Positions 43,496 through 52,507 are shown, counted from the first letter of the stretch. The stretch: DNA of 64,000 nt from an uncultured Lachnospiraceae bacterium (GCA_902777355.1 CACYTU010000004.1:1-64000); one strand, 5' to 3'. The notes: generated by a model from the letters alone, not told the origin. Translations and numbers: made by a program.

Positions 43496-45919
43496 TTAAA
43501 CATCGGATATGATTATCAGGGCTGCCACGAGCGACAGGATCACGTACAGGATTCCATAGAGGACGTACAGTACGATCCCCCAGATCGGAACCGGCAGTCT
43601 GCCAAAGAATTCAAGGATCTTGTAGAAGGTGAAGGGGGCTAAGAGCAGGCAGGCCTGGGTCAGCACATATTTCCACAAGGACGGGTGCGGCGTTTTATTT
43701 TTCAGACAGCCCAAAGCAAAACCAATCAGGAGACAGAACATAACGGCGATCCGGGACAGCATCTGTAAGAACTGCGCGGGTCCGGGGAGCCCTCCCGCGA
43801 CGCGGTCCCAGATCGTCAGGATCAGCCAGAAGAGGAAGGGCGGAAGGACCTTTTTGATCGTTGCCGCGATGACCTTGCTGCGATAGCCGGGTTTAAACCG
43901 GTGGCTGCCGAAATGTATGCCGTCCCCGCCTCGAAAAGGCATGCCGTTACCACGGCGGAAAAGCATGCCGCCACCGCTCCTGAATCCGGCAGTTTTCCTG
44001 GCCTTGTTCGCTCTTCTGCGCAGGGCGGAGTCGATGTGCAGGTTCAGCCGCTTTTCCAGAAAGGACAGGGACACTGACATGCTGCCTGTGGCAGGAAATT
44101 CATATTTTGCCGGCAGGAAGCTGGCCGCGAGCTCCATCGTAGGTTTGAAATCGTGTTCAAAACTTATATCGCTGACATCATTTTTTTCGTTCAGACAGCT
44201 GATAAAGGCGTACCGGCAGCATCTTTCAGCCCGCTTGATGTATTTTTCGCCGTGGACCTCCTCCTTCGGGTTCTTAAGTGCATAATCGATGACTCTGCGG
44301 AGCGCGTCACGCTGTGCGCTCGATCCCGCGAAGGCGGAGGTAAAATCAGCGAGAGCTTTTAAACCTTCACGCTCTTTCGGGATACTTCCGGGAGCAGAGG
44401 GGTCTCCGCTCCCGCCGCTTTCTTCGTCAATGTCAGTCACATGAAAGTGGAACATTCTTCTATAGCCGCCTATGGTCCTGAGCTGCTCATCCACGATTGG
44501 CTGTTTGTCGTCGTAGCACTTGAGGAAAGCGCGCTGCAGACGGCTGCTCATCCCGGACTGCTGCAGCATGACAAGCAGGTTCTGATGGAGATGCCGCAGG
44601 AGCTCCTGTCTGCGGGCGTCGGGCAGACCGGGCATTGCGCAGGTCATGATCTCCTGATGCACAGATTCGCCCAACTTGCGCGCACTGTATTCAGAGCGGA
44701 CGCTCTTGAACCTGTCCAGGTATTCGCTGCGGATTTTTGCGGTGATACACAGGCCGATGACATCTGCACGGTGGAGCTTTTTTTTATTGCCGGAAGTGGC
44801 GATGACGATGTCATCCGGGATCATGCCGGCGAGATTGTCGGCATACTTCGCCTGCGCGTGTTTTTCGTGATTGATCACGTTCCGCACGTAGCAGGCGCAT
44901 TCTTCATAGAAGCCGACGGCGGCCTCCCTGACCAGCGACGTCCCTTCCCTGTACATCTTTTCGACATCCAGCCTGTTGATCCACTGGAGGAGTGTCTGGA
45001 CGCTGTTTCCGTCAGCTTGCAGGCGCGTCACTTCTTTCGACATGGCGAAGAGCATGGCGCGTGCAAACGCCTGCTGTGTATCCTTTTCCCCGAGCTGTCC
45101 GGGGGTTTTTTCGTAGAGGTCCGCAGCCTCCTCGAGGTCTTTTGAGAACCGGATGGCATTGGCATAAGGGATCAGACACCTGCTGACCGCCCGGTCGACA
45201 GCGCCGTTTTCGACAGCCCGCGCGCCGGGGGTGCCGAGGACATCGATGCAGGCGGAGACGTTCGCCGGCCTGCCGTCCCAGCTATAGTCTTCGACGCGGC
45301 ATACGATCTCTTCCACCAGCTTCCGACGGAACCCGTTCCAGGCCGCGATGGTTTCCTCCTTGAACTTTTCGTCCTTCTGCTGCCTGTAAGTGGTGGATTC
45401 CTCCACCTTCGTGTTTTTGAAAAAAATATTATACAGTGAAAAAGCCATATCCCAGGCCGCGGCGGCGTGCTCCGTGTCCTCGGTCTCGCTGTTCAGCGCG
45501 ATGCGGGCGCAGAGCGCGGCGTATGCCTGAATCCGCCAGGGATCCCGGAGATTCAGGACAGTTTCCCGGATCCGGTCCGGCTTAAACAGATCCACGCTGT
45601 CCTCCGCCTCTTCCTGGACGACGATGTCGTCTTTCAGTCTGACAAATTCCTCCTTGAAAAAGCGGTACGGGATGGGCGTGCCGGACGCGCCGCTCAGGGC
45701 GATACAGGCTTTCCGGTACGCGGTGTTTTCCTCGTCCGGCCCCGGACGGGTGAAGCGGAGCGTGGTCAGCTCGTCATAGAGACGTATCTCCGGTATCAGC
45801 ATTTGCGCGCGATAAGTGCCGGCTTCGCTGAGGGAGACCTCTTTCTGCATTCTGACATGCATGGCCATTTCCCTGCCGCTCAGTGTCGGCGGCGCAAGCA
45901 AGGCTTCGAACCGGTTCAT
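43496..45919 (-). CDS. Large protein with C-terminal membrane region, unknown function
   Basis: I do not recognise this 807-residue protein. Residues 1-~660 are soluble, mainly helical and charged. A short Gly/Arg/Phe-rich repeat (FRSGGGMLFRRGNG-like) lies at ~655-680. Residues ~690-805 contain about four hydrophobic helices, ending in IIISDV. So a large domain appears to face the cytoplasm from a membrane anchor. GGAGG-AGGAG lies five bases before ATG. It follows an Hsp70-like gene on the same strand, separated by 288 bp with three stem-loops, and may be its client or co-factor. That pairing is inferred from position only. Confidence 0.7.
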   Translation of the reverse strand: MNRFEALLAPPTLSGREMAMHVRMQKEVSLSEAGTYRAQMLIPEIRLYDELTTLRFTRPGPDEENTAYRKACIALSGASGTPIPYRFFKEEFVRLKDDIVVQEEAEDSVDLFKPDRIRETVLNLRDPWRIQAYAALCARIALNSETEDTEHAAAAWDMAFSLYNIFFKNTKVEESTTYRQQKDEKFKEETIAAWNGFRRKLVEEIVCRVEDYSWDGRPANVSACIDVLGTPGARAVENGAVDRAVSRCLIPYANAIRFSKDLEEAADLYEKTPGQLGEKDTQQAFARAMLFAMSKEVTRLQADGNSVQTLLQWINRLDVEKMYREGTSLVREAAVGFYEECACYVRNVINHEKHAQAKYADNLAGMIPDDIVIATSGNKKKLHRADVIGLCITAKIRSEYLDRFKSVRSEYSARKLGESVHQEIMTCAMPGLPDARRQELLRHLHQNLLVMLQQSGMSSRLQRAFLKCYDDKQPIVDEQLRTIGGYRRMFHFHVTDIDEESGGSGDPSAPGSIPKEREGLKALADFTSAFAGSSAQRDALRRVIDYALKNPKEEVHGEKYIKRAERCCRYAFISCLNEKNDVSDISFEHDFKPTMELAASFLPAKYEFPATGSMSVSLSFLEKRLNLHIDSALRRRANKARKTAGFRSGGGMLFRRGNGMPFRGGDGIHFGSHRFKPGYRSKVIAATIKKVLPPFLFWLILTIWDRVAGGLPGPAQFLQMLSRIAVMFCLLIGFALGCLKNKTPHPSLWKYVLTQACLLLAPFTFYKILEFFGRLPVPIWGIVLYVLYGILYVILSLVAALIIISDV

Positions 45920-45972
45920 TCGTTTCTCCTTCCTCCGGGGAAAAAGTTGACAAAGGGATGGTTCTTTTGTCG

Positions 45973-46098
45973 TTTCTGGTCACACTGTGACCGGAAACGG
46001 GGCGTTTTCCATTCCAAATCGCGTTTCATGCGATGGAAAACGCCCTTGAGCCCGGTAAAGGCTGCCGGCCCGCACCAAACAGCGGAGTGTTTGGTGCG
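45973..46098. other. Structured intergenic region with three stem-loops
   Basis: Three consecutive inverted repeats: GTTTC-GGTCACA...TGTGACC-GGAAAC (45972-45999), GGCGTTTTCCAT...ATGGAAAACGCC (46001-46044) and CGCACCAAAC...GTTTGGTGCG (46071-46098). None has a strong T-tract. They lie between the Hsp70-like gene and its downstream partner and could be RNA processing or stability elements. Confidence 0.6.
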
Positions 46099-46207
46099 TG
46101 TGACTTGTAACCTTTTGTCAGCTTACTTCCGGCAGTTTACAATTTCACAGATCCGCATAGGGTTTCGTTGAACAGCAGGAGCGGACAAGCGATTTATGAA
46201 AAGATTT

Positions 46208-48784
46208 TTACGGAGTTTCCGGGGCGTTCCCCGTTTGGACTCTCAACAGTTGCATGGCCTTCTCCCAGCGAGGATATATCTCACGGATGGTCTGCAGGTA
46301 TGGCTCACATTCCTCGTCCGAAGGCTGGAAACGGCAGACGAGCAAGATCTCCTGGCAGGCGCGGAGATCATCCTGGGCATGTATGTCGAAATCCTTTCGT
46401 CTGTCAGGCGGGACCTGGTTATATTGCTCGTTATATTTGTTGATGTATTTTTCGATTCTATGGGCAATGAAGGTGCAGGTTAGCCACATCGGAGGATTTT
46501 GGGGCGGCGGCGGTGGATATTCTTTGAGTATCTCCTCGAGTTCTTCAAGGATGCGCCAGGCATAGGACAGAGCAGGCTGGTCTTCGCTGTCATAAGCCTG
46601 CTGACCGGCATTTGCGGCGTTGTGGATTTCCCTGGCGATAACCCCGCCGCCTTTTTCGGATTCGGAGTTTTTCCTTTCCAGTTCACGGACCTTCTGATCG
46701 AAGACATCCTTCGGCGGATGCATTTCGATGGGCATTACGAACCCATTGATTTTTTCAAGGATCTCGTCAGCCGAAACCGCATCTCCCTCTTCAATTGCTT
46801 CCTGAAGAGCCGCGGCCATGCAGCTGAGCATCCTGTCAGCCGCGACACGCCTTTCTTCTTCGGGGTGCAGAGCGATGCGGGAGCGCGCCGCCGCGACGAT
46901 CCGATTGACCTCGTCCGATGCGGGAAGCTTCGGCGGCGGAGAGGGTTCCATCTCCAGGGAAAGCCTGCTGCTTCTTGTTTCAGCCTGCGCAGTGAAACGG
47001 CTGGAGCAGTCACAGGTAATGAAGAGATAGACCTCCGTGCCGGGCGGCAGGGGTTCCTCCAGGTTTATCCGGATTTGCTTAAGCGGTTTTTTTCCTTCGA
47101 ATAAGCGCAGACAGACAGCATCGGAGGTTTCCTCATTGATTGTGAATGTATGCATCCGCGTGCAGGGAAGGCCGAATCCCTTCTCCATAATCTTTAAATG
47201 CCTGCGCGCGCCGGTGATTTTGCTGTCGGTTTCTATGTAATAGTCTCTGGACAATACTGCCTTCGGGTTCAGAATCTCTCCGGGCGCGGCATCAAAACCT
47301 GTTTCGAGGAGGACCCTGCCGTCAGCGATGAATTCACAACTGTAGAATTCTCCCCTGCTTTCGTCTTCATACGGCAGTTCTTCGAAAACGAAGGCACCAT
47401 TTTCCTCGAGCATAAATTCCTTCCCGCATGCATGCGTGCATCCACCGGCTTTACGCGTGACTCTGGCGTAAATGCTTTCGGGCAGATTGCCGCCCTCCGC
47501 CTGGAGGCTTCCTCTGACATTGCTTAAACCGCCGTAGCCGACTGCGGGAGCAAAGTGGGAGGTCACGGAGATGCCGGCTCCTTCCCAGGGCTCTGTCTGA
47601 TGGTGCCGATAGACGCCAAACGCCGCCGCCGCGATCGCCGCGCCGTATCCAACGGCCAGGTCGGGCTCATCGATCAGTGGCTTCGGCTGTTTGGTGTGCT
47701 CGGGCAGCAAGGGAGATGTGAAGTTCTCCTCAAGAATCCTGGATACAAGCGGGATGTGCGTACTGCCGCCGACGAGAAGAACGCTGTCGATTTTGTCAAG
47801 CGAAATATAGTAATGCTCTGCCGCCTCCCGCAGCGCTCTGCGGCACTCGTCAATTGTACTTTCGAGCAGAGGGCGGATCAGGTCTTCGAATTCACTTCGG
47901 CTCACGGTCGCGCTGAGGTCGACTTTCGCGCCGCTTTTATCTTCAAAAATGCCGTTCGTGGACTCGAAAAACACCTCCCCGGAACTGAGCGCTTTTTTGA
48001 TGATTTCCGCACGCATCTTCAGGCGGGAGAAGCGGTGCCGGTCTTCTTCATTGTGGAAGATATCCATGCCATCGAGATCGTACCCCTTGTCAGAGTTCCG
48101 GAGCTTCTCGAGCAGATGACGCGCGAGGATGTCGTCAAAGCTGTCCCCGCCCAGGCAGCTGCTGCCAGCGATGCTCAGCACGAAAGCATCGCCTTCGTAC
48201 AGACGGACGATGGAGACGTCGAACGTTCCGCCGCCAAGGTCATAGACCATGAAAATGCCATTGTCGATCTTATTTTTGAAGCAGTGGTACATCACGGCTG
48301 CTACAGGATCCTGCAGGGTGAACTCCACCTTCAGCCCGGCGAGTTCCCCGGCTTTTGTCGTGTTTTCGCGGGCATTGGAAGCAAAACATGCGGGGATCGT
48401 GACAACCGCGTGGTCCACGACATAGTCCGCGTACTCCGGGAACCCGTGCAGATACTCCTCCATCTGCTTTTTCATCTCCTTCAGGATTTTCGCGGAGACC
48501 TCGACAGGGGAGAGTTTCAGGGGGCCCGTACTGACGCGGTAACTCTCGTCACCTATGTGGCGCTTAACCGAGACGATGGGCTCAGGTACCAGGCCGCGCC
48601 GGTCTGCCGCGAACTGCCCGGCCCTGACGCCTCCGGCTTCCCCGTCATAGACAATGGCTGAAGGGAAGGTCCTGCACCCGGTTCTGTCCGTGCAGCAGAC
48701 AATAGTACTGTTATCATCAGCCATCATGGCAATGACACTGCTGGTCGTTCCGAGATCGATTCCCACGCATTTGCTGATTTGCAT
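46208..48784 (-). CDS. Hsp70 (DnaK)-like protein with divergent C-terminus
   Basis: This ~858-residue protein has the Hsp70-type actin-fold ATPase: GIDLGTTSSV at residues 8-17, YDLGGGTFDVSIV near 175-190 and LLVGGSTHIPLV near 315. A beta-sandwich-like segment follows (~380-560), but the C-terminal ~300 residues are extended, helical and unlike DnaK's lid, with a PPPPQNPP stretch. It is clearly not the housekeeping DnaK. The start MQISKC has GGGAGGG seven bases upstream; an upstream in-frame extension of 23 residues crosses this site. It lies downstream of a terminator and cobalamin riboswitch and upstream of the 807-residue membrane protein. Confidence 0.85.
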   Translation of the reverse strand: MQISKCVGIDLGTTSSVIAMMADDNSTIVCCTDRTGCRTFPSAIVYDGEAGGVRAGQFAADRRGLVPEPIVSVKRHIGDESYRVSTGPLKLSPVEVSAKILKEMKKQMEEYLHGFPEYADYVVDHAVVTIPACFASNARENTTKAGELAGLKVEFTLQDPVAAVMYHCFKNKIDNGIFMVYDLGGGTFDVSIVRLYEGDAFVLSIAGSSCLGGDSFDDILARHLLEKLRNSDKGYDLDGMDIFHNEEDRHRFSRLKMRAEIIKKALSSGEVFFESTNGIFEDKSGAKVDLSATVSRSEFEDLIRPLLESTIDECRRALREAAEHYYISLDKIDSVLLVGGSTHIPLVSRILEENFTSPLLPEHTKQPKPLIDEPDLAVGYGAAIAAAAFGVYRHHQTEPWEGAGISVTSHFAPAVGYGGLSNVRGSLQAEGGNLPESIYARVTRKAGGCTHACGKEFMLEENGAFVFEELPYEDESRGEFYSCEFIADGRVLLETGFDAAPGEILNPKAVLSRDYYIETDSKITGARRHLKIMEKGFGLPCTRMHTFTINEETSDAVCLRLFEGKKPLKQIRINLEEPLPPGTEVYLFITCDCSSRFTAQAETRSSRLSLEMEPSPPPKLPASDEVNRIVAAARSRIALHPEEERRVAADRMLSCMAAALQEAIEEGDAVSADEILEKINGFVMPIEMHPPKDVFDQKVRELERKNSESEKGGGVIAREIHNAANAGQQAYDSEDQPALSYAWRILEELEEILKEYPPPPPQNPPMWLTCTFIAHRIEKYINKYNEQYNQVPPDRRKDFDIHAQDDLRACQEILLVCRFQPSDEECEPYLQTIREIYPRWEKAMQLLRVQTGNAPETP

Positions 48785-48870
48785 AGATATCCCTCCCTTG
48801 AGAAATGGGCAGTTACATGACTTCTTTATCTGTTGCCTGATCCTTTTGTGCAAAAACCCCTTAAACAGAT

Positions 48871-48894
48871 AAAAAGCGGCTGGAGAGTGCCGCC
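48871..48894 (-). terminator. Terminator between the riboswitch region and the Hsp70-like gene
   Basis: GGCGGC pairs with GCCGC on the minus strand, followed by TTTTTAT. It closes off the ~200-nt segment downstream of the riboswitch before the Hsp70-like gene begins. Confidence 0.75.
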
Positions 48895-49088
48895 TTTTAC
48901 CTTATTTCATCACGTTAAAAACCGGGAATTTTTAACAGAGCTGACAATATAAAACGAAGGCAGGAATAAGCGCTCCATTTCGTGCCGGATCATGAAATGA
49001 AACAGGGCTGAGTCCGGTCCTGCTTCCATCTGCCCCCGGCCGGGCCGTGTCCGCTGCAGGGCGGAAAAACACCTCACGCGGGCCGTGT
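48895..49088 (-). ncRNA. Candidate riboswitch-controlled small RNA or tiny ORF
   Basis: This ~190-nt stretch lies between two minus-strand terminators, just after the B12 riboswitch. The only ORF with any ribosome site (GGGGGCAG) would encode about 39 residues from an ATG near 49029 and matches nothing I know. A B12-riboswitch-controlled small RNA is known from Listeria (Rli55) and Enterococcus (EutX), where it titrates a regulator. The same logic could apply here, but that is inference. Confidence 0.35.
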
Positions 49089-49091
49089 CAT

Positions 49092-49135
49092 AAAAAGAGG
49101 AGGCATTTCGCTGCATACACGCGAAAATGCCCCCG
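49092..49135 (-). terminator. Intrinsic terminator of the riboswitch
   Basis: On the minus strand GGGGGCATTTTCGC pairs with GCGAAATGCCTCC across a short loop and is followed by TCTTTTT. It lies ~45 nt after the aptamer and would serve as its expression platform. Confidence 0.88.
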
Positions 49136-49164
49136 CAAATTCATCACGTCACCGCTGTTCCCAC

Positions 49165-49412
49165 CGAACAGGGCATCCAGTCTGCATCTGCAGCAAGTAT
49201 CCTGGCTTGGCTTCATCCTCCGTCCCGTCTTCCCGGAATGATTTTCAGAAAATCTCAAATAATCTCTTCCAGTGACTCCCGCGGCATTGTTTTCACGGCG
49301 CCGCAGGCAGGGACTTTGTCTGCCTCACAGTAGCGGGGGCTGCTCCGGTTTTGAACCGGATTCCTTGTCAGGCTCCGAAGAGCACTGCAAATGCTTTTCA
49401 ATTTTTCTGACT
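49165..49412 (-). ncRNA. Cobalamin (B12) riboswitch
   Basis: Read on the minus strand, the hallmark core GGAATCCGG...CCGGAGCAGCCCCCGC-ACTGT lies at 49364-49327. A TCACTGGAAGAG segment (around 49275) and the GAAGCCAAGCCAGGATAC-type B12 box at 49214-49191 complete the aptamer. A promoter lies directly upstream and a terminator directly downstream. The aptamer is well formed. The expected target gene (transport or cobamide synthesis) is not the next gene, which is Hsp70-like beyond a second terminator. Confidence 0.92.
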
Positions 49413-49418
49413 ATCGGT

Positions 49419-49460
49419 ATTATAGCATATCTACCTGCCGATATTGGTAATTATTTTGCA
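49419..49460 (-). promoter_or_regulatory. Riboswitch promoter with the AATAATTACCAA motif
   Basis: Minus-strand TATAAT (49424-49419) lies exactly 19 nt after TGCAAAATAATTACCAA (49460-49444). The same motif and spacing occur at the cbiC operon promoter. A related copy with TTACAAA lies upstream of the transporter promoter at 60795-60811. Confidence 0.65.
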
Positions 49461-49604
49461 TAAATTAGCCCGAATTTCACAGGCTGCTACTGTGCGAAGC
49501 CTTTATAAGAGCAGCATCTTCCGTACTGCATCCGTGGCTGCAGTAAACAACACACCTTCGCTGTGTACACCTTCGCTGTGTACATCTTCGGTGTGCCGGA
49601 GCGT

Positions 49605-50987
49605 TTATTTCTTCATCGCGTCCAGAGCTTCCTGGATGGTCTTCTGAAGTTCTTCTTTCGAAGGGATGATAGAACGCCATTTCAGCTCGCCGTTCAGATA
49701 CATGGAAGGAAGGTTGGGAACACCCATCTTGATGCAGCGTGCGACGTTTTCCTTGTAGATGTATTTGTACTCGACCACGTCGATCTGATCGCCGAACATT
49801 TCGATGGCCTGGTTGGCGGCGCCCATCATGTAGCCGCAGGCTGCGCACTGGGCGGAATCCAGTGTGAAGACTTCCAGGAAAGGCTTCTCCAGGTGCTCGT
49901 AATCGGGAAGCACGACACCGGAGGTATCGATTTCCTCTGCCTGATAGTTTTTGACCATCTCGCGGACAGCATCTGTCTCAAGCGCTGCCTGTGCGATGCC
50001 GATGCAGTTCTCGATCGGGACTTTGTAGGGCATGTCACAGCCGGGAGCGATGATGAAATTGGTCTTGTCCGGAATGCTGTCGAGAAGTTCCACTGCGAAC
50101 TTCATGTTGTCCTGCTGATTGCCGAGCAGCATGATGGAGGTCAGCGGAATATTTCCGCCGATCGCGATGTTGTACTCGTCAGTAATCTTCTTGGCTGCCA
50201 GGATATCGACGTTCTCATCGACAGAAATGGAATCGGGGCCGGTCTGGCACATGACATCAATATTTCTGGTAGCGTCGCCGCATACAAAGAAGGAAGAGAA
50301 AGCACCCTTCTCGCGGATGAACGCGAAGATGTCCTTATAGGGTTCCATGCAATAGGTCTCGAAATCATCCGAAGAGATCTGGGAGATCAGCGGATCGACC
50401 ATGGCGATGACGTCCATGCCGGCTTCGATGTAGTACTCGGCAACCTTATTGCAGACGCGGGCGCAGAAGGCCATCAGATCGCAGACTTCATCCTCAAAGT
50501 CATACATATCTGTGAAGAGCTGGTTTCCGCGCAGGTGAGAAGCCAGTGTGAAAGGACCGCAGATCAGGCCGTACAGGGCGGTCGTATCTCCGACGGCTTC
50601 TTTCATGCGCTTCATAACTTCCAGAACATAAGGGATACGGCCGGATTCCTTTGTGGGAATCTTGCAGTCGCAGGGAGTTACGGGGGGCTCATCCTCGTCC
50701 TCGGTCTCCAGCGGGTGGGCAGATACGGAAGGCGGGCAGTCGTCCGCCCATCTCAGCTCGCAGCCAAGGCACTCGGCCTCGATCTGCAGATCAAAGATCA
50801 CGGGCTGTCCATCCGGACGATACAGGCGGTTGACTTCCATCAGGGACTCGAATGCCGCATCTGCATTTGTAAGCATCTCAGTCGCAGTGTAGCCTTTCAG
50901 AAAGCCGGCATGCACGCCTGCAAAAGGCACCCACGGAGCACGCTCGACCGGCTCATGTTTCAGACAACGGATCAACAGATCTTTCAT
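49605..50987 (-). CDS. UroD-family corrinoid methyltransferase with C-terminal thioredoxin-like domain
   Basis: This ~460-residue protein has a uroporphyrinogen-decarboxylase-like TIM barrel of the MtaA/MtbA methyltransferase type (residues 1-~350), with KHEPVERAPWVP at the start and LYGLICGPFTLASHL in the middle. These enzymes move methyl groups between a corrinoid protein and a thiol or substrate. Residues ~365-460 form a thioredoxin/glutaredoxin-like domain: FTLDSAQCAACGYM holds a CxxC, and GVPNLPSMYLNGE gives the cis-Pro-type strand. AAGGAGG lies five to six bases before the chosen ATG. The fusion suggests that the methyl acceptor or donor chemistry needs a dithiol. Confidence 0.85.
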   Translation of the reverse strand: MKDLLIRCLKHEPVERAPWVPFAGVHAGFLKGYTATEMLTNADAAFESLMEVNRLYRPDGQPVIFDLQIEAECLGCELRWADDCPPSVSAHPLETEDEDEPPVTPCDCKIPTKESGRIPYVLEVMKRMKEAVGDTTALYGLICGPFTLASHLRGNQLFTDMYDFEDEVCDLMAFCARVCNKVAEYYIEAGMDVIAMVDPLISQISSDDFETYCMEPYKDIFAFIREKGAFSSFFVCGDATRNIDVMCQTGPDSISVDENVDILAAKKITDEYNIAIGGNIPLTSIMLLGNQQDNMKFAVELLDSIPDKTNFIIAPGCDMPYKVPIENCIGIAQAALETDAVREMVKNYQAEEIDTSGVVLPDYEHLEKPFLEVFTLDSAQCAACGYMMGAANQAIEMFGDQIDVVEYKYIYKENVARCIKMGVPNLPSMYLNGELKWRSIIPSKEELQKTIQEALDAMKK

Positions 50988-51291
50988 CTTTACCTCCTTA
51001 CGCAAATCCATTACTGCTGCATCATTTTATTATACTTTTGGCTATGGTCTCGCATTCACAGCGATCTCATTACATGCCGGATAAAATACAAAAAATTTTC
51101 ATCTGACGCAGAATGTGATTTCTGTTTTTAACATTATAGGCGAAATCCACCCATTCTTTTTAGAATAAAAATTTATTTTTTTAGTAATTTCTTTGCGCAT
51201 TTGCCTGGTGCTCACGTCCTGCCGTCCGCTCCGTCTTCCTCCGTCTTCTGCTCCGTCTGCTCACCTGCCCGTCCGCTCACCTGCCGTCTGC
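50988..51291. other. Intergenic gap between the two methyltransferase genes
   Basis: About 300 bp. 51205-51295 contains CGTCTGCTC / CACCTGCCCGTC microrepeats just past the stop of the upstream methyltransferase gene. 51150-51190 is very AT-rich with a TTCTTTTTAGAA-type dyad. I see no gene and no clear promoter. Confidence 0.5.
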
Positions 51292-52335
51292 TCATTTTTT
51301 ATAAGCGCCGTAGGTTTTGGCGATCTCCACCATACGCCTGGCATGAGGGAAGGCATCGGGAGAGATCAGTTCGCAGCCGGTCGCCAGTATAAAACCGCCG
51401 CCCTTTGCCATGGCATCAATGCTGGCCTTGCACTCTGCTTCGAGCTTCTCGGGTGTTCCGACGGTCGCGGTCGTAGGCGCGACACAGCCGATCAGGGTCG
51501 TCACATCGCCGTATTTCTCCTTGCACTCGGCAAAATCGGCACAGTCATCCGGCGGATAAAGGAAGGAGATGGCTTCGGGATGCATGCGATTGATCTGTGC
51601 GTCAAAATAAATCTTGCCGCCGCAGTTGTGGATCATGACCATGGCGCCTTTGGAATGCACATGCTCGGCAAGTTCCTGTACCAGATCTCCTTCGAGTTCG
51701 TCCCACATGTCCTTGCTCATAATACTGCCGGACGCAAACAGAGTGTCAAACATGATGCCCTGCACGCCGGTCTCCAGAAGCGCGTCGCAATACTCTTTGA
51801 GCACCTGAGTAATGATACCGGCCGTGTCATGTACGACCTCGGGCTGTTCAATGCAGTCCACATACATCTCCGCCTGGTTGCGGAGCATGGAAAGTGTTCC
51901 GAGAGGTCCGAAGACAAAGGCTATCACAGGATATTCTCCCTTGGCGGCCTCCACCAGCTGCCTGCAGACATCGATATGCATCATCATGCGGTCACAGGTG
52001 CGGTAGTCGACATACTGGATCTTGTCGTACTCATCTTCATCGCTGATGACCTGATTTTTATAATTGGGATGAGCCGCCTCATGATCAGGGAAGACCAGCT
52101 CCTGGCCCCAGGCCGTACATTCGACAGACAGATCGATCAGTGTCACAATGCAGTCCAGATCAAATTCCTCTTTGGCTTTTAAAAGACCCTTCACACAGGT
52201 GTCGGCGTCTGTCGACCACTCGCGGCAGTTCGCTCCGATCAGATGTCTGGATACGCCTGCCAGCAGAGGATATGCCGGTACATGGTCAGGTTCCTGATGG
52301 TTTAAAGCCATGACAACTCTTTCCATTGAATTCAT
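51292..52335 (-). CDS. UroD-family (MtaA-like) methyltransferase
   Basis: This ~347-residue TIM-barrel methyltransferase resembles MtaA/MtbA and other UroD-like enzymes that pass methyl groups to or from corrinoid proteins. The start MERVVMALNHQEPDHVP is typical. Zinc-ligand candidates are His and Cys in MIHNCGG, the Cys of IGCV, and the Cys in ATGCEL. AFVFGPLG lies in the middle. AAGGAGG is eight bases before ATG. It is preceded by its own promoter with an operator-like dyad, and is followed by the thioredoxin-fused paralogue. Confidence 0.88.
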   Translation of the reverse strand: MNSMERVVMALNHQEPDHVPAYPLLAGVSRHLIGANCREWSTDADTCVKGLLKAKEEFDLDCIVTLIDLSVECTAWGQELVFPDHEAAHPNYKNQVISDEDEYDKIQYVDYRTCDRMMMHIDVCRQLVEAAKGEYPVIAFVFGPLGTLSMLRNQAEMYVDCIEQPEVVHDTAGIITQVLKEYCDALLETGVQGIMFDTLFASGSIMSKDMWDELEGDLVQELAEHVHSKGAMVMIHNCGGKIYFDAQINRMHPEAISFLYPPDDCADFAECKEKYGDVTTLIGCVAPTTATVGTPEKLEAECKASIDAMAKGGGFILATGCELISPDAFPHARRMVEIAKTYGAYKK

Positions 52336-52446
52336 CGTATATCCTCCTTGGTACATCAATTGAAAAAGTATTTGTCTTTTCCTTCTCTATTGTTTCAGAG
52401 GACCTCCCGACCTCCGGATGTCAGAATGTTCTCTTCACATGCAGGA

Positions 52447-52465
52447 TAGTAGACTATATCTACTA
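52447..52465. promoter_or_regulatory. Operator-like perfect inverted repeat
   Basis: TAGTAGA-ctata-TCTACTA, a perfect 7-bp inverted repeat, lies five bases downstream of the -10 box of the methyltransferase promoter. A matching element lies downstream of the transporter promoter (60742-60761). PadR-family repressors bind such dyads, and a padR-like gene is adjacent. Confidence 0.65.
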
Positions 52466-52470
52466 TGTGT

Positions 52471-52498
52471 ATAATAATAAAAAGCTATGCCCTGTCCA
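52471..52498 (-). promoter_or_regulatory. Promoter of the methyltransferase gene
   Basis: Minus-strand TGGACA (52498-52493), a 16-nt spacer and TATTAT (52476-52471), with the operator-like dyad over the expected start of transcription. Confidence 0.55.
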
Positions 52499-52507
52499 GT
52501 ATTTGAT

